Assembly: GCA_951640165.1 (NCBI GenBank)
Contig: OX621244.1
Span: 15,394,001 to 15,458,000 of the forward strand
Source of the DNA: Pseudoips prasinana
Lineage: Eukaryota; Arthropoda; Insecta; Lepidoptera; Nolidae
Direction: 5' to 3'
Length of the DNA stretch: 64,000 nucleotides
Shown: positions 32,828-44,564 of the stretch, piece by piece
Layout of the letters: the number at the start of each line of letters is the position of its first letter
Position numbering within the stretch: the stretch's first letter is position 1
Position numbers and translations under genes: made by a program
Notes under the pieces: model-generated
The model's input: only the letters and a program-made list of their open reading frames with translations
Databases searched by the model: none
Told to the model about the DNA's origin: nothing

Positions 32828-34572
32828 TCAATATATACGCCAATCAATTTTGACGTAAATGTTATATACCGATTAAAAGTTTAACTGAATCATATACAAT
32901 AAACGATGTGGCACCCCGTAGATCAATAATAGTACTGACGAATCTATCTCGTAAATGGTACAAAGACTTTAACTGGCGGGCCACCCGCAAATAATGGAAT
33001 CACGGACGTACACGACGGTATTGTCTGACCGACAATGTTGACGATATGACATATCGACTTCTGAAGTCTTGATTTTGCACAAACTTTGTTCACGTTTTGT
33101 GATCTTCGCCTCTTAAATTTTGGAATTATATCTTCAATGTCTATTTAGATTTAGAATATAGTAACAATTGTGGTCATATATCTAATAAACAACAATAAAA
33201 GAATGTGGTCCTGTTGTGATATGTTTATTTCTTGGCGTTGAATAACTATTGTCATAAATGTCACACCTTGGTAGCTTGCAAGATTTAGGTTTCGATAAAT
33301 AAAATATGTGAAGTGAATGCAGCGATACATTATTCGTAATATTTTCGGTGTTTAAAATAATTTTTGAGTGCAATAAAATATCCGCATTGCGCACAAAGCG
33401 AAAAATCGCATTATTGCTGTGTTGACTCGTGAATTTACTGAGGCTATAAACTGGTGCTGGTGCATATGTGAAGATGAACGTATAAACAACAAGCGTTGAG
33501 GGTTGGAATATCCATTACAATGCAAATTTGCCTCCGTCGTCACAATGAACGAGTTACCTGCCCATATACCAACTTTTTGCCTAGTCCGGAACACAAAATT
33601 GGACTATGAAGTTAGGTTACCTCGTCAACTAGTAGATATGTAGTTCGAGGCTGTCGAATTTCAACGAGAACTATTTTCTGGTGAAACTAACTTCATAACA
33701 GTTTTATTACGAATCAATAGTTGATGTCACTTGGTGTTAATGGATACGTTTGTGGCTATAAACGACTGCGAAGTCGAAACCGAAAACATTTATTACATTT
33801 TATTTTTAGCGTGCAAACTTTATAGGCAATATTTAGCATAGCAATAGCTTTTAACTTTTTGGTTCGTTTTAGAAAATATTTAGAAGAAAACGTTGTTGTT
33901 CGTAATGTTTGTACTTGAAGAAATGTTTATGCAGAATTTTATTTGATTTAAAAATCCATGGTATTCTTTAATGTGGGTAGCAAATAGATTAAGAGCTTTT
34001 AGTAATTATGGGTAGTCGAAATACAAACGCTACTATTTAAAAAATAAAAATGATAACCTAATATGGGCTTAATTTACTTTGTGCTGGGGGGGAAAGCATA
34101 TTACAGACGCTGTCGGACAGAAAATACACCCAGACTCAGAAAAATACTTACGGTTTGTTTTGTATAATTTAATACATCTATACTTATTTCTTGAAGTTTC
34201 ATTGTATATGGTGCAGGTAACTGGACAATGAGAATTAAATAAAAATCGTACACACTGAAAAAAAAATAACATAATTGGCCCCCTTTATAATAGAATTGCG
34301 TACGCATACCATGGTTTCTCGCAAATTTCTCGTCTCATATTAACCTGGCAGCACCAAATTCGTTGTGACTAATGGTGTTATTAGTCTCGGGGCGTATGTT
34401 CATAACGCGTGCTTTATTACTCCTCCGGCTACTAATATATCTTTGAATGAATTTGCAACTCGAACGCGTGGAAACTTGGTGGTTAAATAATATGACATGT
34501 CGGGCCGCATTCTCTAAAGTACGATGTAAAACATGATTTAATATACATAAATTAATATTAATAATTAGTTAA
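32828..34572. other. No gene seen; SINE fragment at 34108-34150
   Basis: 34108-34150 (minus) has CTGTCGGACAGAAAATACAC and CAGACTCAGA, a fragment of the family 1 SINE body. Otherwise nothing supported; frames at 33182-33594 show no family. Confidence 0.4.
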
Positions 34573-34752
34573 GGTTCTCGAGTGGTGACCACGAACTGGA
34601 AGATGCAGTGTGGGCAGGGCACCTACAAGATGGACCGATGTTCATGTTGCTACCCAAGCTAGTAGCCGTTGGATGCGAGTAGCGCAAACCGGCAATTGTG
34701 GCGATCTTTGGGGGAGGCCTTTGGCCAGCAATGAACGTCTTTCGGCTGGTAT
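34573..34752 (+). mobile_element. RTE-type LINE 3' end (second RTE family)
   Basis: Coding traces of the C-terminus (GRAPTRWTD, SSRWMRVAQ in the frame at 34610-34700, then a frameshift) followed by GGGGGAGGCCTTTGGCCAGC and GAACGTCTTTCGGCTGGT. In insect RTE proteins the end runs RWTDD...RWMR...W..LGEA..QQWTS; this copy is a broken version. A minus-strand relative lies at 42283-42448. Confidence 0.65.
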
Positions 34753-35844
34753 ATATAATAAGATGGCTCAAGACCTTATTTACCTATGTCTGGTGTAGCA
34801 GTGAAAGTCCCTTAGGCTAACTGAAAAAGTCATGTTTAAAAAAACTAAAACAGCACCTCTCAAATTCAATACAATCGACAATAGTTTTATTAACTCCCTA
34901 CTATAAAACTGCGCTTTGATTGATAAAAACGAGCACTTCAATTAAATTAATTATGAACACGATAAATTTGATGCGATGCTTGCATTTCATACCTCTGTTC
35001 CATTATGGCAGACAAAATATAATTGCATCGTTAGGTCGCCGTCATCGAGCCCATAAAACATTTATCAATATTGACTAAACTCTTAATAAAGCGTAATGGA
35101 TAGAGTGCATATACTTGACGTTGAAAACCTGGTTAACGGTTCCTTATAATAATTGACTAGACAAAATAAAACGTAATAAATTATGATTTTTATCTTCTGG
35201 GTATTTTTTTATCACTTTTATCTAAAGGCAGCTACTGGGTCTGCTTAACGTGCTTTCTAAACAAACGCTCAGAAGTTGTTCCACTTTGACAGTCTCCCAT
35301 CTATAGACTGACCGCGTACTTAGGTGCTTAACCACATCAACCAGTTAGGTACCGGTGAGAGGAACTAGCTATGAGCGCAGCGCGCTAGCTGAAACAGTTG
35401 ACACCCAAATCCATATTAAACTTTTCGGTAAAATATGTTTACAAAATCTTTGTATAACGGTAGAAATGTTTTGAGTTTAACTTGGTTTTATTTTTGAAAA
35501 GGTATACACTACCCGCCTATGGAACGTTGTGTGGCACAATCACGGTGAACAACGCGCGTTGGCTTTTAAAACAAAGTAAAAAAATCGTTCGTGTCCTGAT
35601 TAATCGATGTGTATAAAGCAACACGGGAAATATTTTTGTGCATCATTAGCTTGATGGTGTACTCTATCCTCTTATGGCACGTGTTACTATTATGGATTGT
35701 GTCTGTGTTATGTTTTCCTGTTTTTATTAATTATTTATCTGACGCTTCTTGTGATATGTTAGTATTTTTGTGAGTGTGTGGCATGATAATATAGATAAAT
35801 AACATTTTAAATGTTATTTTATTAGTCAACTATTATATTATTCT
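34753..35844. other. No gene seen; one palindrome
   Basis: Includes a 23-bp palindrome AAATAACATTTTAAATGTTA(TTT) at 35797-35819. No supported frame. Confidence 0.5.
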
Positions 35845-36110
35845 ATTAGTCGGAGTGTCAGTGGTCTCGAGTTCAGACCCAAAGCGCAAGGTTCTAACGC
35901 AAGGTTTTCTCGAATTCATGTGCGGATTAGAAATGTTAAAATTACAAAATTAAATATCTTTCTGGTGCGTAAAATGGTGAAGGAAAACATCGCAAGGAAA
36001 CCTGCATGCCTTCTCAAGCATGCATTTTTTGGAGAACTCTCAATCTCTCCATGGCCTATCCACTTTCATTGTAAGAGGAGGCCCTTTCCATGCAGTCGGA
36101 CAGTATTGTG
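35845..36110 (+). repeat. SINE-like dispersed repeat
   Basis: Contains GGTGAAGGAAAACATCGCAA and GGAAACCTGCATGCC, phrases I know as part of a very common lepidopteran short repeat. The preceding AGTTCAGACCC may be a relic of a tRNA-like head. There is only one copy in this window, so the call rests on memory. Confidence 0.4.
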
Positions 36111-37084
36111 CTGCATTATAATAGTAACAATTGTTACTATAGTTTTAATTTTGCAACCTTTTGTTAGTGTTAGATATGCCGACTAAGTCGCAGATATTAG
36201 CTTAGCTTGTTTAAACGCAAAATTGTAACTATGGATCGTTGCTAACTTTAGATTTAGTTAAGAAGATTGCACAAATACGCTTATAATACTTCTAGGTTTT
36301 CTAGGTGGCCTTATGCGTGAATCTGGTAGTTAGTTTTAGTACTATTTTATTAGGTTTGTCTGGATAATTAGACGATTTTTCCTAAAGACACACGTATATA
36401 ATATAGTTATAAATACAGCTAACGAAAATTATGTTCTTAGCTTTTTTAAACAATAAGCGTTAAGCTGCATATCGAGATTTGCTGAAACAATTTTTTGCAA
36501 ACATGGTTTTCGCTCTGGGAAAGCTTGGGGTCGGATAATTATATGTTAATTCCGGTGATATAAATTATTAATACGTTCAAAATTGTCAAATTCACCGATA
36601 CTTGCTACTAATTCTCTTTCATACTATTGAGCTCTATAGATACTAATTAAAACTGTTTCATACACCGGATACTTTATGATTTCACCTGCTCCGGCAAGTA
36701 AATTAAAAAGAGAAAACAAAACAATAGATTGATGTTTGGTATCAAAGGTACATTGAAGTTACATTGAAGAAACGAATCCAAATTCCGATTTCTTATTTAA
36801 TGAAACTCAATATAGTTACATATACGTATGAAGTTTTATTGATTATTAAATTGTACATCAGTGTTTTATGATTTCATTACCATCTCCTTTGATACCATCT
36901 CAATTATTATGTGATATAATTTTAAAATTTATTTTTAACTCAACTAACTTCTGATATTAATCTATGGTATTAATTTCTTATATCATAAAGAATTTTATTA
37001 ATTTAATTAAAATGTCTGGTCATAAACGTAACCTAAGTAATATGATATACGCGTTTGCTCACCAATGATAGAGTAATAATTCTT
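36111..37084. other. No gene seen; perfect 20-bp palindrome
   Basis: ATAGTAACAATTGTTACTAT at 36121-36140 is a perfect palindrome. Nothing else supported. Confidence 0.5.
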
Positions 37085-37345
37085 AGCAAACAGCTCCGGG
37101 AAGACAGCGATCTGTTTGGGGCGCAGTCACTGTGCTGGACTGGCAGGTTTGATCAACTCGGGAGGGCAAACTAGAGCCCTCCCAGGGTACGTGTCCCGAC
37201 CACCTGGGACATGACGCAAAAGAAGAGCACCGGAGCAGCAAACCCGCTTTACTGGGGCTCCCCCATCAGGCGTCAGATGAAGTCCACGGCAGGTTAGATT
37301 TAGTCAGGTGATATGGGTAGGCATTTCCCCTGCCTTAACAAACCA
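37085..37345 (+). mobile_element. R1-clade LINE 3' UTR fragment
   Basis: Matches the 3' UTR of the R1-clade element at 21110-21402: CTCCGGGAAGACAGCGATCT, GACCACCTGGGACATGACGC, GAAGTCCACGGCAGGTTAGA and GGCATTTCCCCTGCCTTAAC. Diverged by perhaps 15-20% by eye, and without a poly-A run, so it is older. Confidence 0.8.
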
Positions 37346-37568
37346 TTCATCAATTATTAAAATATTTGTTCTTAACCCAATCTATTCTAATAACAACTTA
37401 AGTATAATATAATTACAAATCTTTGTAATTTTATATTTATTTAGATTAATTTACGTCCAAGAATCTACTAATAATTATCTTTTATTTAATTCTGATGCAC
37501 CTCACATCTACATTTATATCCGAGTAATTATTCTAACTTCTCCTTACATGGCTCCCTTTTCATTATAT

Positions 37569-37682
37569 ACTAACTGTACCCTGCAATTTCGCCTGGGTTA
37601 TACTTTATAAATTATAGCCTATGTGTTATTCGGATGTATAAGCTATATTACAATATACAAATTGTCATCAAAATACATCCAT
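37569..37682 (+). repeat. CCGCGG dispersed repeat, short form (truncated)
   Basis: ACTAACTGTACCCTGCAATTTC, TACTTTATAAATTATAGCCT and GTGTTATTCGGATGTATAAG. The 3' end is missing. Confidence 0.65.
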
Positions 37683-37895
37683 TATTATAAGTAGAATATA
37701 TTTTATGCAAATTGTATTTTATGGTTGAACTTTCTACACGTTATTTTAAATTTAATATTTTTTAACAAATTACCTGTTGTTGTTGATGTTACGGAGTCTA
37801 AAATAAAATAAACCACCTAAGTAACTCATTTAATACTTAGGAAGAATTAAATGTGTTAATATAACCAATGAGTTATTCCAGCATACAGAATAGTA

Positions 37896-38106
37896 CAGTC
37901 AACAGCAAAAGTAGATGATCAAAGTCGGATATTCAATACTAATTATCATAATTTGCGACAAAATTGTGTGGTGGTGAAGAGTATCTAGTTGAAGGTGTGC
38001 GTGAGTGTTAAGTGTAAAAATATTAACTAGTGAAAACTGCCGCCCAATAGCATCATAAACTCAGAACTCAGGTCCGATTTTGATCATCTACTTATGCTGT
38101 TGACTG
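37896..38106. mobile_element. MITE with TA duplication (Tc1/mariner type)
   Basis: A 211-bp element between TA dinucleotides. Terminal inverted repeats of about 34 bp begin CAGTCAACAGCAAAAGTAGA at the left and, reverse-complemented, CAGTCAACAGCATAAGTAGA at the right, with two or three mismatches. No coding capacity. Confidence 0.8.
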
Positions 38107-38110
38107 TACT

Positions 38111-39473
38111 CTTAAAAATCTAGAACAGATTGTCACTGATATTCCCGATATTTTTGGTAGGCCAAAAAAGCTACGACACGTCTTGTCAGAATTTTGAGAA
38201 ATTGTCTTTCATACGTCGCGTCGTTGACGTCGAAAAGATATATGAGGTCGTGACGTTAATTACACAAGGTTATGCGTGCACCAAGAATGTTTGTTTATTT
38301 TAATGACTGTTAAATCGAAACTAATGTTTATTTCGTTTGATTGATTGTTAGTTACGTTGCTAGCGACGTATGCGCGTCCATGCCGTAGGCTAAAATCAAG
38401 CTGAGCTTGGATGTTTGATTAGTTAGAAAAATGTGGGCGTTTCTTTGTTTAATTTTTGTTTTGACATTCGATGAACTTATGTTTAGTCGACGACACGCTC
38501 GTGGATACACTTTGACCTTAACATTATCATTATAGTGTATAGTGTTAATGACCGAATGTTTTCGAAGGAATTTAAAAAAAAAATCTCTAAAATCCTTATC
38601 ATCACTTTTGTCTATGATATTGTCTGCGGTATCTGACACGGTTCAGAATTTTTAGGTAAAGTACGTTATCGTTCATATATCTAGTTAGTTAGGTGAGAGA
38701 GCCTCACTTTGTCATTCTATCGGACTGAATGTCCCAAATAATTATTTATTTATAATAAGTAAATATCATGTCAAATGCACATATCGAAGATAAATAAATC
38801 ACTGGCTTCGACGAGATTATAGATCTCTTTTATTAGGTAGGTATATGAACGCAGTCAATTATATCAATAATTGACTGCCTCCATTTGATTTTAATACGTT
38901 GAAGACGACTTGAATAACATTCAATAAAATAGATCAACGCATAACTTACTTTGACCGTTTACCATTCAGTATAAATTAAAAGTCAAGTAGGTATTTATCG
39001 TGATTTATTTTCTTATTTACATCTTCAAAGTGAATCTTGAACAGTACTTAACTCTAAGAGAATATAGATTAAGTTGATCGAATTTTAATAGGAGGCATTC
39101 TTTATTTTTTAAAGTACCTCAGAAAAGATAAGATAACTTACCCATTGATTTCGTGTAATAAGATTTGAATAAAAACATTGGGTCAAATTAAAACATAAAT
39201 TATCAACACACTATCTTTAATTTAAATAAAGATAGAACATTTAATTAAAATGAAAAGTCTAAGCGAGGATTAGAATTTCAAATTACTGCGATTGTGATTT
39301 CTATGCACCGTACAAAATTTGTGTTACCACGGACATAACTTACTCGTATTTGGGCCTATGCTTGATTCCCGCCTTATAGTACAAAAAATACAGTATATAC
39401 ATGAGGCATCAGTAATTTCTACGTAGGTATATAAGTACTTATTTTATCGAAACTGTTGTTATGTTTTATTAAT
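38111..39473. other. No gene seen; small hairpin at 38851-38878
   Basis: GCAGTCAATTAT and its exact reverse complement flank four bases. The minus frame at 38352-38639 has no recognisable domain. Confidence 0.45.
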
Positions 39474-39853
39474 TAACAGCTGTGCCCCGCGGTTTTACCC
39501 GCGTTAAACTTTATAAATTATAGCCTATGTAACCCAGGGTATCAGCTAATTCCATACCAAATTTTATTAAAATTGCTCCAGCCGTTTAGACATGAAGAAG
39601 TAACAAACATACACATTCACAAACTTTCGCCTTTATAATATTAGTGTTATTTTACACTAGCTGTGTCCCACGGTTTTACCCACGTTAAACTTTATAAATT
39701 ATAGCCTATGCGTTAATCTAGAGTGTCAGGTATCTCGATACCAAATTTTATTAAAATCGCTCCTGGCGTTAAGACGTGTAGAAGTAACAAACATACTTAC
39801 TCACACAGTCACACACTCACAAACATTCGCGTTTATAATGATACGCGTGTGAT
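39474..39853 (+). repeat. Two adjacent CCGCGG repeats, short form
   Basis: First copy 39474-39647 (CCCGCGGTTTTACCCGCG to CTTTATAATATTAGT), second 39654-39853 (CTGTGTCCCACGGTTTTACC to GCGTTTATAATGATACGCGT), same orientation and only six bases apart. Confidence 0.75.
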
Positions 39854-40009
39854 AATTTGTTCAAATAATACAAAATATGAAGTATATAACCGACAGTAAT
39901 GGCTGTCGACAAACTGTTGTAGTTTGTATGTATGTTTTATTCTTATCGGTATGGTAAATATTATTAAAACGATCGTCCTCGATATAAAACCTATCTAGAT
40001 CATCTGGGA

Positions 40010-40200
40010 ATGTTTGATTTTCTAAACAGGTTGACCGGCTCTCGGTTACCCAGGTTCTTCATTGTTCTAAGTATATTTATATCTCTATTAACGGTCCTTT
40101 CAAACAAATTGTCATGAGATGCCCTCTTACTCTTTAGTTTTCCTTGTAAACTACTAAATTTTAAAGGAACTTCTAAATTGATTTGTTTATTTACTCTATT
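40010..40200 (-). other. Possible old LINE coding trace
   Basis: Slightly more complex sequence (GTTGACCGGCTCTCGGTTAC, CATGAGATGCCCTCTTACTC) resembling minus-strand LINE C-termini by composition only. Confidence 0.2.
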
Positions 40201-40249
40201 TTAAACGCAAAAACTAAATTTCTTTTGCTCATCGTCAAAAAATAATGAT

Positions 40250-40497
40250 ATAATAATAATAATATCCTGGGACATTATTTACACACGGCCATTTAATCCC
40301 AAACTAAGCAGAGCTTGTACTATGGAAGCTAGATAACTGATATACTACATATACTACTATTCTTTTGTAAATACAAACTTATATTGATAATTATACCCAG
40401 ACTCATGTTCATGCACACAAATATCTGTCCTGGATGGGAATTGAACCCACGACCTCCGGCGTGAAAAGCAAGCATTTGTCAACCACGCCAACAGGCC
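40250..40497 (-). mobile_element. tRNA-derived SINE, family 2, near full length
   Basis: Minus-strand copy with an (ATT)n tail at the left (TAATAATAATAATATCCTGG), the GGTACTATGGAAGCTAGAT block, and a B-box-like gggaattgaacccac. Head ends at CAACCACGCCAACAGGCC. Confidence 0.85.
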
Positions 40498-40499
40498 AA

Positions 40500-42282
40500 A
40501 CAAAAAAATGGAAATGTTTAAATACAATCCTTTTCTTGTTGTCAATGTAATATTTATCATGCATGACTTTTTTACGTGGTGATTTTATATATGATGTTGT
40601 TCATGTTTCTGTCATTATCTTTGATAAGCATATTCAAAATGGTGGTACTTTTATTTTAGTGAGATACCTGCGTACCAAGCTCAAAATACATCAATTTTCC
40701 ATGTTCGCCAACTGGACATCCACATAATTCTTTACTATTATCTCACCACGGGACTGTGTGGCCGCAGTACTGATAAACCCTTATTTAATAAGGTGACTAA
40801 ACGCATAACTTGCCTGAGATAGCGTCCCCGACACTTGTTTAAGTGTAAACTGCTGTTCTTTTCTGATAAAACGTCACATTTCGATAATTTAGCACGATGC
40901 CCGACCGGAAAACTGGTTTAGTATCGATGCCGTATTACAATTTATATAAAAATACAAGCATACTTTTGTGACCTCCAATAAATTTCAGTTAGATTTTGAA
41001 CCTTATCTTCCAAATAATAAAATAACAGTTAGAAAATGTCTCTAGAATAAAAACAAAGACTTTGTAAACTAAGATGTGATCTAGATAAGTGATGCAACAT
41101 GTTCATAATAAAAACAACCGAATGTTCATGTACCTTAACAGCCTATAAACATATAAAGGGGCATCACATATAACAACCAACGAAAGAACCCGATAACGTT
41201 ATTATAACACTTTGGAATGAGTTTTTTAACACTTCATTAAAAAAGAAATTTCGCGGAGCCAACGCTTCATTTGAACTGACAGAATGATAGGTAATGGACA
41301 ACTTTATTACGGTGCTAACAAGTTTGGAAACATAAAATATCGGTTCTGCTATTCGGGATTAAAAATACAAATTGGTGTTGTCTCGAAGTTGGATTCTCGC
41401 CTCTGGCTAAAAAGTCATTCGAGGTGTTAAACCAGCGTTCAATAATTAGGTAATAAATATTTATAAACGTAGCACTGCGCTGGCTTGTCACAGTTCTCGT
41501 TGCTATTTTCTTCATTTTTCGCTCTTTGAACGGCATAGGAGTCCGTATATCGAAGAAGAGATGAGCATGCTATCCAAGTTTAGTTTTGTGATGCGCAATA
41601 TTGTTCTTTAAGTCACACGTATTTCAGCTCAAGTTGGCTTGAATGAAAAAAACAGAAAATGTATTCAATATGCAGTTGAAATGACTGGGTATAGTATGGA
41701 CACTTATTTGCGACTGCAACCGTGTAGATAGGATTTCACACCAAACTAGTAAGGATTAGGTATATATATTATAAACAGTATATTTTGCCTAAATAGCACT
41801 CCTTTAAAAATAGTCCAAGGTGATGTTATGGGTGCATTGACGTTGAGTGCACCTTGATTTAAATATTACAAGGAACGATGTTGGCTATAACTATGCAGAA
41901 TAGGAAGAAACTGATATCCGACTTTAGGAAGATATCTGTAGTCAAATTGGGCTGCCTATTTCATCGTATTTTCCTCGCTAGAAAAATATATGATATTTCG
42001 TCAGAATTGTATTATTTTTGGCACTGGACAAAGCCATTTATATTTTGCTGCCGACTGTAATTTCGTTTATATTATCTGTTGGTCATATTTATGTCTTGGT
42101 TTAGTTTGGTTAACTTGAGAATAATAAATCATGTTGGTAAATTTGGCATGTGATAAGACCAATTTATTGTTTGTATCTAGGATCTAAATTACATCTCATA
42201 CGTTGTGTTGACAGTTGATTATTAATGAAAATATGGTTTTGTTAATTGTACAACATATGTACATATATATCTAGTATTTATA
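40500..42282. other. No gene seen
   Basis: AT-rich. Short frames at 41315-41536 and 41878-42060 show no motif. Confidence 0.5.
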
Positions 42283-42448
42283 TCATCATCATCATACCAG
42301 GTAAATGCCGCCTACTGCTGGACATGGCCTCCCCCAAAGATCTCCACAATTTCTGGTCTGCTACCCGCATTAGGCAGCTTCTAGCGACCCTCATAAGATC
42401 ATCGGTCCATCTCGTAGAAGGCCTGCTCACACGGCGTCTTTCGGTACT
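42283..42448 (-). mobile_element. RTE-type LINE 3' end (second RTE family)
   Basis: On the plus strand CATCATCATCATACCAGGTA, GCCTACTGCTGGACATGGCC and ATCGGTCCATCTCGTAGAAG. On the minus strand this reads as a decayed ...RWTDDL-type C-terminus, then CCAGCAGTAGG and an (ATG)n tail. Related to 34573-34752. Confidence 0.65.
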
Positions 42449-42489
42449 ATTATTTAGATAGGTAGACTAATTTGCAAAAAATGTATGTA

Positions 42490-43771
42490 ATGGGTGATTC
42501 ATTTGGAGTTACTTTTTTGTCTATGCATTTTTTGACAGATAAAGCGTCAGTCATGACAACCTAACCTAATATTTTCATTCACTATAGTTTGAAATTTTAT
42601 CATGGAAAGACTAAGCACGGCACAACGCCTACAAATTATTCAACTTTATTACAAAAATCAGCGTTCTACGAGGAATGTGTTTCGTGCACTTAGAGCAACA
42701 TATGGTCCACATAATCACCCTACCGAACGCACTATTCGCTATACCATCGAAAAGTTTGAAAGGGAATTTTCATTATTAGACAATACACAACCAAATAGAC
42801 TACATCCAGCTTGCACTGAAGAAAACATTACGGCGGTAGCTGAGAGTGTACGCAATGATCGCGAAGAATCGATTCGGCGCCGCTCGCAACAGCTTGGCTT
42901 GTCGTATACCACAACTTGGCGTATTTTACGCAAAGATCTTGGTTTCAAAGCATACAAAATTTAACTGGTGCAACAATTGAAGCAGACTGACCTACCTAAT
43001 CGCCACCGATTTAGTCTTTGGGCTCTTGAAAAGCTTGCAGAAAATCCACTGTTTTCAACGAAAATTTTGTTTAGCGATGAGGCACATTTTTGGCTCAACA
43101 GATATGTTAACAAACAAAATTGCCGCATTTGGTCTGAAGAGCAACCTGAAGAGATTCAAGAGCTACCATTACATCCAGATAAAACAACAGGTGGTGGAAT
43201 CATCGGTCCATATTTCTTCAAAAACGAAGCCGGCCAGAACGTCACTGTCAATGGTGACCGTTATCGTACCATGATAACGGACTATTTGTTTCCTGAAATT
43301 GAAGTCATCTTCAAAACTTTTGGTACCAACAAGACGGCGCCACTTGCCACACAGCACGTGAAACCATGGCTTTGTTGCGAGAAAAATTTGGTGAACAGTT
43401 AATTTCGCGTTTCGGACCAGTCAGTTGGCCGCCTAGATCCTGTGATATCACACCCTTAGACTTTTTTCTGTGGGGTTATGTAAAGTCCAAAGTTTATATG
43501 GATAAGCCGCGTACGATTGATCAACTGGAAGCCAACATTACTCGCGTTATTCGCCAAATACCACTGGAAATGCTCGGTCGGGTCATCGAAAACTGGAACT
43601 CCAGAATGGACCACCTTAATCGCAGTTACGGACAACATTTGAAAGAAATAATCTTTAAAAAGTAAATGTAAGGAATGGTTCTTTTGTATTATAATAAAGA
43701 TTACCCGATAAATTTGTTTTATTCATATTTTTTTTAGTTTTGGAAAAAGTAACTCCGAATGAATCACCCAT
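42490..43771 (+). mobile_element. DD41D mariner-like transposon
   Basis: A 1282-bp element with TA on both sides (42488-42489 and 43772-43773) and 28-bp terminal inverted repeats: ATGGGTGATTCATTTGGAGT at the left, ATGGGTGATTCATTCGGAGT at the right when reverse-complemented. It encodes one transposase. The length, TA duplication and DD41D signature place it in the IS630-Tc1-mariner superfamily, in the group usually called rosa-like. The ends look intact, so it could be mobilised in trans. Confidence 0.9.
42602..43665 (+). pseudogene. DD41D (rosa-like) transposase, broken
   Basis: The ATG at 42602 opens a frame beginning MERLSTAQRLQIIQLY, an N-terminal helix-turn-helix DNA-binding region; a second recognition helix lies near SYTTTWRILRKDLG. 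An in-frame TAA (42962-42964) follows, in a place where a CAA codon would fit. The same frame then continues with the first catalytic aspartate in FSDEAHFWL (about 43075). At HPDKTTGGGIIGPYFF roughly seven residues are missing relative to relatives (my recollection of the family). Between about 43300 and 43325 the frame shifts; in the new frame QQDGATCHTA supplies the second aspartate and TPLDFFLWGYV the third, 41 residues apart. The end is at TAA after about 43663. Three lesions make it non-autonomous, although all catalytic positions survive. Confidence 0.9.
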
Positions 43772-43969
43772 TACATGTATGATATTCGTTGGCACGGCAA
43801 TCATTTGAAAAAACACAATAAAATTAGCCAAATTCGTGAAGACAATTTAAGTGTTAAAGTACTACGCTTTTTTACACAAAAGTAAAATTTAAACAAATGC
43901 TCGTTAAATGCAAATTTGGAGAAAATAGGATTCGAAAGGATTTTTATTGGATTTTTGTATGAAATCGCA
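43772..43969. other. Spacer
   Basis: Nothing supported. Confidence 0.5.
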
Positions 43970-44274
43970 TTGGTACCCGCGTTAAACTTTATAAATTATC
44001 ACAGCTCCTCCCCCGTAGGTGATAGCGTGATAATATGTAACCCATATGTTGACCCGACCTCTTAGTAATATTCATGCAAAATTTTAAGTAAATCCATGTG
44101 GTACTTTTTGAGTTTAGCCCGGACATACATACAGACAAACAGATAAACAGACAAAAATTCAAAAAACTATATTTTTGGCTTCGATATCGATTTTAGATCA
44201 CGCCCCAAGTATCCTTTAAAAAATATATTTAATGTGCAGTTTTGACTTTCCTACGATTTTATTATGTGTATAGA
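43970..44274 (+). repeat. CCGCGG dispersed repeat, long form (5' end missing)
   Basis: From TACCCGCGTTAAACTTTATA to TTATTATGTGTATAGAT, matching 30313-30635 except for the first about 20 bp. Confidence 0.75.
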
Positions 44275-44370
44275 TAAATCTAGACAAATCAATAGTGCGC
44301 CTTGGATCTGAACTCGAGCACAACAGTTTAACCACTTGGCTATCTCGTAGATACTGTATAGTATAAATTC

Positions 44371-44561
44371 TAATAATATTAGAATTGCCAAAGTTTGTGA
44401 GTATGTAATACTTATATAGATGTATGAATGTTTATTGCTCTTTCACACAAAAACTACGAAACGGATTTGGATGAAACTTTGTAGTAATATAGCTTATATT
44501 GAAATAACACTTAGGCCATAATTTATAAAAAATTTAAAGTAAAACCGCGGGGTACAGCTAG
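44371..44561 (-). repeat. CCGCGG dispersed repeat, short form
   Basis: Plus strand TAATATTAGAATTGCCAAAG to AAAACCGCGGGGTACAGCTA. It lies 97 bp from a long-form copy in the opposite orientation. Confidence 0.75.
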
Positions 44562-44564
44562 CTA

